Source of the DNA: Caballeronia sp. SBC1
GTDB lineage: Bacteria > Pseudomonadota > Gammaproteobacteria > Burkholderiales > Burkholderiaceae
Assembly (NCBI RefSeq): GCF_011493005.1
Contig: NZ_CP049158.1
Span: 62,001 to 126,000 of the forward strand
DNA: 64,000 bases
Direction of reading: 5' to 3'
A program made the translations under genes and the position numbers. The notes under the pieces were generated by a model. That model was not told the DNA's origin. It searched no databases and saw only the letters and a program-made list of their open reading frames with translations. Positions 47,257 through 54,654 of the stretch are shown one piece after another; position 1 is the stretch's first letter, and each line of letters opens with the position of its first letter.

Positions 47257-47279
47257 CGGCTTCTTACCAGAATGGAGCC

Positions 47280-47603
47280 ATGAGCAAGCCAAGCCAATTT
47301 TCCCCTGAAGTCCGAGAGCGCGCCGTTCGTCTGGTGCGCGAGCAGCGTGGCGAGCACCCGTCACTGTGGGCAGCTGTTGAAACCATTGCGCCGATGATCG
47401 GTTGTTCGAGCCAGACCCTATTGGGCTGGGTCAAGCGTGAGCAGATCGACAGCGGCGAGCGCGAAGGCGTGACCACGTCGGAGCGTGAACGCCTCAAGAC
47501 GCTGGAACGTGAGAACAAGGAACTGCGCCGCGCCAACGAGATTCTGAAGTTGGCGAGCGCGTTTTTCGCCCAGGCGGAGCTCGACCGCCGTCTGAAGTCC
47601 TGA
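47280..47603 (+). CDS. IS3-family transposase OrfA
   Basis: A 107-residue helix-turn-helix protein ([41 protein letters not shown]) followed by a leucine-zipper-like coiled coil ([21 protein letters not shown]). It binds the element ends. Frame passes over GTTTTTC (47561-47567), where a -1 slip would join it to OrfB. Confidence 0.92.
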   Translation: MSKPSQFSPEVRERAVRLVREQRGEHPSLWAAVETIAPMIGCSSQTLLGWVKREQIDSGEREGVTTSERERLKTLERENKELRRANEILKLASAFFAQAELDRRLKS

Positions 47604-48511
47604 AGGCCTTCGTCGATCAGCATCGCGACACCTTCGGGGTCGAGTCGATCTGCAAGGTCTTGCGGATTGCCCCGTCGGGCTATCGGCGTCATGCCGCACA
47701 GCTTCGCGATCCGTCGCGGCGCTGTGCTCGCGCGATACGCGATGAACGTCTGCAACCCGAGATCAAGCGCGTCTGGCAGACCAACATGCAGGTCTACGGC
47801 GCGGATAAGGTCTGGAAACAGATGAACCGGGAGCGCATCAAGGTGGCTCGCTGCACCGTTGAGCGATTGATGAGACGACTGGGTTTGCGTGGCGTGATGC
47901 GAGGCAAGCGTGTTCGCACGACCGTCCCCGATGCCTGCGCCCCGCGCCCGCTGGATCGGGTCAATCGCCAGTTCAACGCTTCGCGGCCAAACCAGCTTTG
48001 GGTCTCGGACTTCACCTACGTCTCGACGTGGCAGGGCTGGTTGTACGTCGCGTTCGTGGTCGACGTGTTCGCTCGGCGGATCGTTGGCTGGCGCGTTAGC
48101 ACATCGATGACCACGGACTTCGTTCTGGATGCGCTTGAACAGGCACTTTACGCACGGCGACCAGGCGGCGACGGAATGCTGATACACCACTCCGACAGAG
48201 GTTCGCAATACGTCAGCGTTCGCTATAGCGAGCGGCTCGCCGAAGCGGGCATCGAACCGTCGGTCGGCAGTCGGGGCGATAGCTACGATAATGCCCTCGC
48301 TGAAACGATCAACGGCTTGTACAAGGCTGAACTGATTCATCGCCGCACCTGGAAAACACGTGAGTCCGTCGAGTTGGCAACGCTGGAATGGGTGGCCTGG
48401 TTCAATCACCATCGGCTGATGGAACCGCTTGGCTATATCCCGCCCGCTGAAGCTGAGGCAAACTACTACCGGCAACTTGAAACATCCGCCGTTGAACCCG
48501 TATTAACTTAA
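47564..48511 (+). CDS. IS3-family transposase OrfB (integrase), made by -1 frameshift
   Basis: This is the DDE integrase part of IS3, in the -1 frame relative to OrfA and open from the slippery site GTTTTTC onward; a free-standing ATG occurs at 47660. Segments: [31 protein letters not shown], first catalytic Asp in [10 protein letters not shown], second Asp in [13 protein letters not shown], Glu in [16 protein letters not shown]. The catalytic triad is complete and no stop interrupts it, so the OrfAB fusion should be functional if the IS110 insertion in the leader still permits expression. Confidence 0.88.
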   Translation, partial: FRPGGARPPSEVLKAFVDQHRDTFGVESICKVLRIAPSGYRRHAAQLRDPSRRCARAIRDERLQPEIKRVWQTNMQVYGADKVWKQMNRERIKVARCTVERLMRRLGLRGVMRGKRVRTTVPDACAPRPLDRVNRQFNASRPNQLWVSDFTYVSTWQGWLYVAFVVDVFARRIVGWRVSTSMTTDFVLDALEQALYARRPGGDGMLIHHSDRGSQYVSVRYSERLAEAGIEPSVGSRGDSYDNALAETINGLYKAELIHRRTWKTRESVELATLEWVAWFNHHRLMEPLGYIPPAEAEANYYRQLETSAVEPVLT

Positions 48512-48596
48512 ACCAACCAGCCTCCACGATTCCCGGGGCGGTTCAATAGGTTTTCGGAGCAATAGGTTTCGCATCCGCGTCGTTCATGCGCTCTAA

Positions 48597-49924
48597 CAGG
48601 CTGCGGAAATACCTCACCCCGGAGTCACCCAAAAGGTCAGTTCAAACGTTGTTAGTGAAGACCCCACAACTGTGAGAAGCGATGCGCGGCGCGGATACCT
48701 TTACCGAGAATTTGTTCACGTTGCGTAAGCTGGAGGACTTTGTTCCAGCCGATCATCCGCTGCGCTCGATTCGCAAGATGGCCAACGCAGCATTGGCCAG
48801 GATGGATCGCTTGTTTGCCGGCATGTACGAGGCTGATATCAAAGGTGGGCGGCCCAGCATTGCCCCGGAGAAGTTGCTGCGCGCGATGCTATTACAAGTG
48901 CTCTATAGCGTTCGCTCGGAGCGCCAGTTGATGGAGCAGGTTCAATATAACCTGCTGTTTCGTTGGTTCATCGGGCTGTCGATGGACGATGCCGTTTGGG
49001 TGCCCACTGTCTTCACCAAGAACCGCGAGCGCCTGATCAAGCATGACGCGGTCATCGAGTTCTTCAACGAGGTTGTGGGCATTGCCGAGAAGAAGTGCTG
49101 GCTTTGCGGTGAGCACTTCAGCGTCGATGGCACGTTAATTCAAGCATGGGCCGGCCATAAAAGCTTTGTGCGCCGCGATGATGATCAGGACCCCGAAGAC
49201 GGTGGGAGCTTCAAGGGTGAGACGCGCAGCAATGAGACGCATGAATCGAAGAGCGACCCCGATTCGCGGCTGTATCGTAAGGGCAAAACGGCAAGCGAGC
49301 TACGCTACATGGGCCACACGTTAAGCGATAACCGCCATGGGCTGATCGCCAGCGCCGTGGTGACGCTGGCCGATGGCTATGCCGAGCGCGAAGCGGCCAA
49401 AGTGATGATCAACGATGCCCGCCAGGCGCTTGGCGATCCGACGCGCGAGATCACGCTGGGGGCGGACAAAGGCTATGACGCGGCAGAGTTCATCGAGGCT
49501 GCAAGACCATGAAAGTCACGCCTCACGTGGCGCAAAACAACTCAGGCCGCCAGTCGGCGGTGCCCGAGTCAATCGCCCAGAGTGCGGGCTATGCGGTTTC
49601 CCAGCAAAAGCGCAAGCTCATCGAACAAGGTTTCGGCTGGGCTAAGAGCATCGGCGGTATGCGTCAAGTGATGGTGCGCGGCTTGAAGAAGGTCGATCAG
49701 ATGTTTGTGCTGACCATGGCCGCGTACAACCTCGTGCGCATGCGCACCTTGGGAGAGATCCGGCCGTTGCAGCCGCTGTGAGCCAAAAATGCCCAAGAGA
49801 GCGTCATAAACAGGTCCGAAAACCGAAATTAACCGGTCCGCATTTCAAACTATGAGAAATTCCCCGCTGAAAATTCTGATTAAGCTCACGGCTCAGTAAA
49901 GTCGGCCTCTATTTCCGCAGCCTG
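48597..49924 (+). mobile_element. IS5-family element with CTAA target duplication
   Basis: The 1328-bp element is bounded by a perfect 15-bp inverted repeat (CAGGCTGCGGAAATA at 48597-48611; its complement at 49910-49924). CTAA at 48593-48596 and 49925-49928 is the target duplication. It carries one transposase gene broken by a frameshift. Together with the IS3 element it interrupts the minus-strand OLD-type nuclease gene. Confidence 0.9.
48682..49781 (+). pseudogene. IS5-family transposase, frameshifted near 49500
   Basis: The N-terminal frame (48682-49512) starts MRGADTFTENLFTLRK and contains RPSIAPEKLLRAMLLQVLYS, SVDGTLIQAWAGHKSF (catalytic Asp) and ADKGYDAAEFIEAA. It then ends at an early stop. 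The C-terminal frame (49509-49781) continues MKVTPHVAQNNSGRQSA, IEQGFGWAKSIGG (catalytic Glu) and VLTMAAYNLVRMRTLG. Inserting one base near 49499 in GAGGCTGCAAG restores a normal family sequence, so this is a one-base loss rather than programmed frameshifting. The element is probably unable to move by itself. Confidence 0.88.
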
Positions 49925-50133
49925 CTAAGCGAATACTGGTCGTGTGATCATCAAAGGGGTTCACAAAATACGGCGAGTGCGTTGTCATTAACACCTGCCA
50001 ATCCGGGCTTTCGGCGAGTTTGTAGAGGTGTCGCTAACGCGAAAACGCATCCTACACTTTTAAGATTTATCTCATATGCGACTCCCCCCAGATCAAGCGA
50101 GTCTCGTCCATATTACTCAAAAAGCGAGGGTTC

Positions 50134-50817
50134 ATGCGTTACAGCACCTTGGTTGAAGAACTGAGCGCGACACCGGCCTATTTGATCGGTTTTTTCCTTT
50201 TCCTGTTGATACTGATGCACGTAACCCTCGTCTACTGGTGGCCGCTTTCGAGCCGCTCTTGGAAGCGTGCCGACTACATATGGCTTGCGGCTGCGACATT
50301 GGGATTGATCGGGAGCAGCAGAGAAGCGGAGCATTTTTTGTCAGGACGTTATGCGGAACATTCTCAGGGTCCCGCTACTTGGTCTGCATACCATCAACTG
50401 AGAGAAGCGTTGACTAATCCCGTTGGCATTTGTGCCATCCGCACCAAGGGACCAAACTCGCCTCCAGACTTTGACGCTATCGCGGAAGAGGAGCGTGAGC
50501 TCTGCGTGAAGTCGAATGAAATTGCGAAGCGGATGCCAGCGGATTTCGAGGGCGATCTGCCTCCGCTTGCCGACACGGGCTTCGAGCGATTTGGGATGAG
50601 CGTTGAATATCGGACGCAGTTTGTAGCGCAGATCAACCAGGCTGCAGACTTCTACGAACGCGAGCAGCATCGTTATGCCATGTATCGAGAGACCAGTAAA
50701 CCAAATAAGACGGAAAACCTGATGAAGGTTTTAGGACCACTACTCTTAGCTTTTGCGCTCGCATTGCGAATTACAAAGGTCACAGGTGAAGTCAGAAATT
50801 CACATAGCAAGGGTTAA
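50134..50817 (+). CDS. Membrane protein of unknown function in the degraded island
   Basis: A 227-residue protein with hydrophobic segments near residues 15-38 (AYLIGFFLFLLILMHVTLVYWW), 49-61 and 197-212 (VLGPLLLAFALALRI), and a polar middle domain of about 130 residues. Start ATG 50134 has GCGAGGG close upstream. No family recognised. The gene and its surroundings are visibly richer in A+T than the flanking core genes, consistent with horizontal acquisition. It lies head to head with the broken nuclease gene and may have belonged to the same acquired unit. Confidence 0.65.
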   Translation: MRYSTLVEELSATPAYLIGFFLFLLILMHVTLVYWWPLSSRSWKRADYIWLAAATLGLIGSSREAEHFLSGRYAEHSQGPATWSAYHQLREALTNPVGICAIRTKGPNSPPDFDAIAEEERELCVKSNEIAKRMPADFEGDLPPLADTGFERFGMSVEYRTQFVAQINQAADFYEREQHRYAMYRETSKPNKTENLMKVLGPLLLAFALALRITKVTGEVRNSHSKG

Positions 50818-50970
50818 TTTTTATCGAAATCCGGATCGTTCGTTTCGAAAGAAAAGAACTCTGCTTTTCGTCCATCTCACGCATCTCTTATCTGCACTAT
50901 TCGCGTCATGTGAGCTAAAGGAGCCCAGTCAAGCGCTTTAGCTCTCTCCGCCGTCTCGCCATTACTCGCG

Positions 50971-52011
50971 TCACCCTTCCTTCCCCTCCACCGTTGTAAC
51001 CAGCTCCCCAAAATCCGTCACCAGCAAATTCAGCACAAATGGCAGCACGGTATTCTTCTCCATTAATGCATTCGCCTTTTCCGCCGCCACCCTCAGCCTC
51101 TCAAACGCCTCGCGCGCCGCTCTAACGTTCTCATCTTGTTTCCGCTTATCGGCATCGAGCGTGGCCGCGAGCGCCTTCGCTAATCCATCGAACGCATCGG
51201 CGGTGTTGCTCAACGCTTCTCGGACAACTAAAGTCAACCGTCCAGCCAACCCCGCATCTCCCGCAAACGCCTGCCCTAAAAACAGCCCATCGCGATGCAG
51301 CCGCGTCAGCATCGGCGCAACCTTATCAATCACGTCACCACGCGTGCGCTTCACCGGCACGATGATGTGCTCGCGCCCTGCTTCGGTAATGGCCTCATCG
51401 AGTGCCTGCTCGGCGGCCGCGGAATGCCCATGCAAACGCTCGGCATCGCTCGCGTCACCCGGCTTGCGCAGCGTCAGCGCGATCAACTCGCCCAGCACCA
51501 GCACGATTTCGCTTGCACGGTCATGGGCGATATTGATCGCGCGGTTCGGCATCAAGAACGCAACGAGTAGCGCTGATCCCGCGCCAATTAGGATTTCGAG
51601 CAGGCGGTCGATCGGCCGTGCATACGGCGAGCCGTGGCCACTTGCCGGAACCAGCACAACAACGACGAGCGTGACGCAGGCGAGCCGGAGGGTTGGGCGC
51701 CAAGCGGCCAGTGCTGCGAGCGGCAGGAGTGCGATGGCGAACACGATGAGCGGCTGTGCGCCGCGCAGGATGGCGAACAAGCCCACCACGCCGACCAGTC
51801 CACCAATCACTGCACCGATGATCTGGTCCCGGCCCGTGCTCAGCGCCTGGTTGAGACTGGGCTGCGTGACGACAACGAGGGTGGTGATGACCGCCCAGTA
51901 AAGCTCGGGGAGCGTGGCGAGTTTGGCGACGTAGTAGCTGAGCAGGCAACTGACGAGCGTGCGAGCAAAGCGCCGGAGTTCGGGTGTAGACGTGAGTTTT
52001 GCCGTGAGCAC
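50971..52011 (-). CDS. FUSC/aromatic-acid-exporter-type membrane protein
   Basis: A protein of about 346 residues from GTG 52011 with roughly six N-terminal membrane helices (LVSCLLSYYVAKL, YWAVITTLVVVTQPSLNQAL, IIGAVIGGLVGVVGLFAIL, LLEILIGAGSALLVAFLMPN) and a long cytoplasmic helical domain. It fits the fusaric-acid resistance / aromatic-acid exporter fold. No ATG fits; the frame is open to a TTG at 52179, but the extra residues look non-coding, so the start is uncertain. Substrate unknown. It is the first core-like gene after the insertion-sequence island. Confidence 0.75.
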   Translation of the reverse strand: MLTAKLTSTPELRRFARTLVSCLLSYYVAKLATLPELYWAVITTLVVVTQPSLNQALSTGRDQIIGAVIGGLVGVVGLFAILRGAQPLIVFAIALLPLAALAAWRPTLRLACVTLVVVVLVPASGHGSPYARPIDRLLEILIGAGSALLVAFLMPNRAINIAHDRASEIVLVLGELIALTLRKPGDASDAERLHGHSAAAEQALDEAITEAGREHIIVPVKRTRGDVIDKVAPMLTRLHRDGLFLGQAFAGDAGLAGRLTLVVREALSNTADAFDGLAKALAATLDADKRKQDENVRAAREAFERLRVAAEKANALMEKNTVLPFVLNLLVTDFGELVTTVEGKEG

Positions 52012-52331
52012 TAGGGGTTTATTGGGTGAATTCCGTCGGGTTGTCGGGCTCGCGCTTGGCGGTGGTTTTGCCAGCGGCAGCAAGGTGCAATCCCGGATGG
52101 CGCCGCCAGCCGGAGCGGTCAGTTTAAGTTCAAACCGACGGAAATATCCGACGTAAAAACCGCCCTCTGCGGCCCGCAACCACGCCCGGATTCACCGCCG
52201 CGAGCAAAACCCTCGTGATCGCGTTACCATAAATGGTTAATTCGCCGGGTTTCGAATGTTGAGAATGTTGAATCAACACCGGCGGCAGTTTCCCCAATAA
52301 CCGTGAACATCACGAACATCAGGAGCCAGGC
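52012..52331. other. Divergent intergenic region, FUSC gene to aldehyde dehydrogenase
   Basis: About 320 bp containing the divergent promoters and GGAGCCAGGC before the dehydrogenase ATG. I see no further gene, hairpin or clear operator. Confidence 0.4.
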
Positions 52332-53780
52332 ATGAGCGACAGCACTCTATCGCGCAATTACCCGAACACGCAGTTGTACATCGACGGCGCATGGCGCGCT
52401 GGCAGCCGCGACACGGCCGTCGTCAACCCGGCGACGGAAGCAGAAATTGGCCGCCTCTCGCTGGCAAGCGAACAGCATCTCGCCGACGCTGCCGAAGCCG
52501 CCGGACGCGGTTTTGCGGCCTGGCGCAAGGTATCGGCATTCGATCGCAGCAAGCTCATGCGCCGTGCCGCGCAAAACCTGCGCGACCGCGCCGAGGAAGT
52601 GGCCGCGATCATGACCATGGAACAGGGCAAGCCGCTGGCCGAATCGCGCATTGAAGTGCTCGGCGCAGCGGACACTATCGACTGGTTCGCTGAAGAAGCG
52701 CGCCGGACGTACGGCCGCGTGATCCCGGCCCGCGCCGGTAATGTGCGCCAGATCGTGACGCGTGAGCCGGTCGGCCCGGTTGCCGCTTTCACGCCGTGGA
52801 ATTTCCCGATCAATCAGGCTGTGCGCAAGGTATCGGCGGCGCTGGCGGCAGGATGCTCGGTGGTCCTGAAAGGCCCGGAAGAAACGCCGGCGAGCTGCGC
52901 GGCGCTGGTTCAGGCTTACATCGACGCAGGTTTGCCTGCTGGCGTGCTGAACCTCGTGTTTGGCGTTCCCGCCGATGTCTCCAAGTTCCTGATCACGCAT
53001 CCGCTGATCCGCAAGATCTCGTTCACGGGCTCCACGGCAGTCGGCAAGTTGCTGGCCGCGATGGCCGGTGAGCACATGAAACGCGCCACGATGGAACTCG
53101 GCGGCCACGCGCCCGCACTGGTTTTCGCCGATGCCGACATTCCGCGCGCCGCGAAACTTCTGGCCAGCGCCAAGTTCCGCAATGCCGGTCAGGTGTGCAT
53201 TTCGCCGACGCGTTTTATCGTCGAGGAATCCGCTTACGAGGAATTCACGGAGCATTTCGTCGCGACGACGAAGAAGCTGAAAGTCGGCAACGGCCTGGAA
53301 GAAGGCGTGCAGATGGGGGCGCTTGCCAACGGCCGCCGCTTGCAGGCAATGGAACGTCTGGTTGCCGATGCGGTGGAGCAGGGTGCGAAGGTGCTGACGG
53401 GCGGCGAACGCATTGGCCGCGAAGGCTATTTCTTCGCGCCGACGGTGCTCGCCAATGTACCGATGTCAGCTCGCATCATGACGGAAGAACCGTTTGGCCC
53501 GATCGCACCTATTTCGACTTTCAAGAACTACGACGAAGCGATTGTTGAAGCGAACCGTCTGCCGTATGGCTTGGCCGCGTATGCGTACACGCGTTCGAGC
53601 GCGACGTCGGCGGCGGTGGGCGAGGACATCGAAAGCGGGATGGTGTCGATCAACCACCACGGGTTGGGTATTCCGGAAACGCCGTTCGGCGGCGTGAAGG
53701 ATTCGGGTTATGGCTCGGAAGGCGGCAGCGAAGCGATGGAAGCGTATCTCGTGACGAAGTTTGTGAGCGAGGCGCGGTAA
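52332..53780 (+). CDS. NAD(P)-dependent succinate-semialdehyde-type dehydrogenase
   Basis: A 482-residue aldehyde dehydrogenase. Key segments: [32 protein letters not shown], catalytic Glu in [12 protein letters not shown], catalytic Cys in [12 protein letters not shown] and [11 protein letters not shown]. Sequence style is the GabD / ketoglutarate-semialdehyde group, converting a dicarboxylic semialdehyde to succinate or 2-oxoglutarate. The exact substrate cannot be read from sequence. It stands alone, with a hairpin at 53797-53819 after its stop. Confidence 0.82.
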   Translation: MSDSTLSRNYPNTQLYIDGAWRAGSRDTAVVNPATEAEIGRLSLASEQHLADAAEAAGRGFAAWRKVSAFDRSKLMRRAAQNLRDRAEEVAAIMTMEQGKPLAESRIEVLGAADTIDWFAEEARRTYGRVIPARAGNVRQIVTREPVGPVAAFTPWNFPINQAVRKVSAALAAGCSVVLKGPEETPASCAALVQAYIDAGLPAGVLNLVFGVPADVSKFLITHPLIRKISFTGSTAVGKLLAAMAGEHMKRATMELGGHAPALVFADADIPRAAKLLASAKFRNAGQVCISPTRFIVEESAYEEFTEHFVATTKKLKVGNGLEEGVQMGALANGRRLQAMERLVADAVEQGAKVLTGGERIGREGYFFAPTVLANVPMSARIMTEEPFGPIAPISTFKNYDEAIVEANRLPYGLAAYAYTRSSATSAAVGEDIESGMVSINHHGLGIPETPFGGVKDSGYGSEGGSEAMEAYLVTKFVSEAR

Positions 53781-53796
53781 GACTGATTCGGGTAGA

Positions 53797-53819
53797 TGGC
53801 GCGGCGAAGCCGCGCCATT
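53797..53819. terminator. Bidirectional hairpin between dehydrogenase and VapC-type gene
   Basis: ATGGCGCGGC and GCCGCGCCAT are perfectly complementary around a GAA loop, between two convergent stops. It is GC-rich but the following T-run is weak. Confidence 0.65.
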
Positions 53820-53826
53820 CAACGGA

Positions 53827-54255
53827 TTACTCAAACGGATTAAGTAGTTTGACGCCTGTTTTTTCAAAGTCTTTGGTGTTCCGCGTCACGACCGTGAGAT
53901 CGTGCATCAGAGCGGTGGCGGCAATCAGTTTGTCTATTGGGTTTTCGGGGTTCGGCACCCGCAAGCGGCCCCAGAGTTGAGCAACGTCGTCATCGATCGA
54001 GATGACGTCCATCGCGTAATCGTCCAATATTGTTCCTAGCCAGGCTTCGAGCATCGCAGCCTGCGGAGCATCGCCTCGATGCCTTACCGCTTCAGTTCCA
54101 CGACGTAGTTCGCCCATTGTCACGGCTGACAAATGCAGCCGAATCTCGTCTTTACCGATTCGCTTAAATAACTTGCGCACGCCTTTATTCGCGTTCGCGC
54201 CTTTCCGAATTTCGCTAATAACATTTGTATCAATCAAATACACGGGGCGCCCCAC
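53827..54255 (-). CDS. PIN-domain toxin, VapC/FitB-like
   Basis: A 142-residue PIN ribonuclease. Acidic active-site residues are Asp9 in YLIDTNVISEI, Glu in the GELRRG segment and the Asp of NPIDKLIAATALMHDLTVVTRN. In the family these coordinate Mg for cleavage of RNA, often initiator tRNA. The start overlaps the antitoxin gene by 26 bp, so translation is coupled. It follows the FitAB layout. Confidence 0.9.
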   Translation of the reverse strand: MGRPVYLIDTNVISEIRKGANANKGVRKLFKRIGKDEIRLHLSAVTMGELRRGTEAVRHRGDAPQAAMLEAWLGTILDDYAMDVISIDDDVAQLWGRLRVPNPENPIDKLIAATALMHDLTVVTRNTKDFEKTGVKLLNPFE

Positions 54256-54466
54256 CAGTATCTTGAATCCGCTCGAAATCAGCGTCCTCTCCGACGTTCG
54301 GCATGCTTGCTAACACTTCCGCCAGGCTGCGTTTTTTGGGACGGCTAAGCGCCTGAGCAAGAATTTCCCGATGCTCGGCTTCGGCGCTCCGACCGTGAGC
54401 GGCAGCGCGTTCGCGCAGGCTTTGGACCAGTGCTTCATCAATTCCGCGAACCAGTAAATTGGCCAT
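54230..54466 (-). CDS. Ribbon-helix-helix antitoxin, VapB/FitA-like
   Basis: A 78-residue protein with an N-terminal RHH fold (MANLLVRGIDEALVQSLRERAAAHGRSAEAEHREIL) typical of FitA antitoxins, and a C-terminal toxin-neutralising tail ending GGAPRVFD. ATG 54466 is chosen because GGGAGGAG lies just upstream; ATG 54481 is five codons earlier. It would bind its own promoter with the toxin. ATGATAGC-like repeats around the start (near 54490) could be operator. Confidence 0.88.
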   Translation of the reverse strand: MANLLVRGIDEALVQSLRERAAAHGRSAEAEHREILAQALSRPKKRSLAEVLASMPNVGEDADFERIQDTGGAPRVFD

Positions 54467-54555
54467 CGCTGCTCCTCCCATTGAATGTTATCAATGATAG
54501 CACTCAAACGGGAAAATGCGATCGTTGCTATCAAGCATTGCGCTCTATAAACCCC

Positions 54556-54582
54556 GAAAAAAAACCCGGCCGAAGCCGGGTT
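54556..54582 (-). terminator. Intrinsic terminator downstream of acnA
   Basis: On the minus strand, AACCCGGC-TTCG-GCCGGGTT is followed by eight T residues (plus-strand A-run 54556-54563). It ends the acnA transcript before the toxin-antitoxin operon. Confidence 0.9.
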
Positions 54583-54654
54583 CAACGTTCCCGCGCCCTG
54601 ATCTCAAAAGGGCGCGGTCACCTGCAAAAAGCTACCGCAGAAAAGTGGAAAAAC

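Larger units (their letters stand above)
45761..47265 (+). mobile_element. IS110-family element nested in the IS3 leader (ends approximate)
   Basis: About 1.5 kb lies between the IS3 left end (which breaks off after GGCTCCAACTC) and the IS3 orfA leader (resuming near TTACCAGAATGGAGCC). IS110 elements have no terminal repeats, so the exact edges are judged from where IS3 sequence stops. It has one transposase gene (46033-47256), a long 5' noncoding part of about 270 bp and a very short 3' part. The 11-mer CTTACCAGAAT occurs at both 45970-45980 and 47263-47273 and may reflect the recombination core or target match. Confidence 0.7.
45727..48545 (+). mobile_element. IS3-family element, interrupted by an IS110-family element
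   Basis: The left end TGAACCGCCCCGG at 45727 is matched by the inverted right end finishing at 48545, and both continue into GGTGGAGGCT / CGTGGAGGCT. ATAG at 45723-45726 and 48546-48549 is a 4-bp target duplication. Without the inner IS110 segment the element is about 1.3 kb, normal for IS3. It encodes orfA and orfB (47280-48511). Both ends and the duplication are intact, so the element was whole when it entered the nuclease gene. Confidence 0.85.
45497..50033 (-). pseudogene. OLD-family ATPase-TOPRIM nuclease gene, broken by insertion sequences
   Basis: Three minus-strand pieces belong to one former gene: 49925-50033, 48546-48596 and 45497-45726. Joined after removing the IS5 and IS3 elements with one copy of each target duplication, the frame reads without a stop. 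It starts HLYKLAESPDWQ, continues VLMTTHSPYFVNPFDDH (ABC/OLD ATPase end with H-loop), ERMNDADAKPIAPKTYRSD and SFSEVFFGSYPILVEGDTEH (start of a TOPRIM domain), then stops at GRF. A shifted frame downstream (KIVEWTKEHGVEKAI, stop at 45497) may be the old C-terminus after an internal deletion. Upstream, a stop at 50034-50036 marks loss of the ATPase N-terminal part. OLD nucleases are often phage-defence proteins. Confidence 0.75.

Noticed and set aside
45970..47273. Repeated CTTACCAGAAT as a classical target-site duplication of the IS110 element
   Set aside because: IS110 elements normally make no such duplication, and the left copy lies inside the probable element about 210 bp from its edge, so I only noted it and did not use it as a boundary.
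49982..50164. 60-codon plus-strand frame ahead of the unknown membrane protein
   Set aside because: It is antisense to the nuclease remnant in its first part and has no ribosome site.
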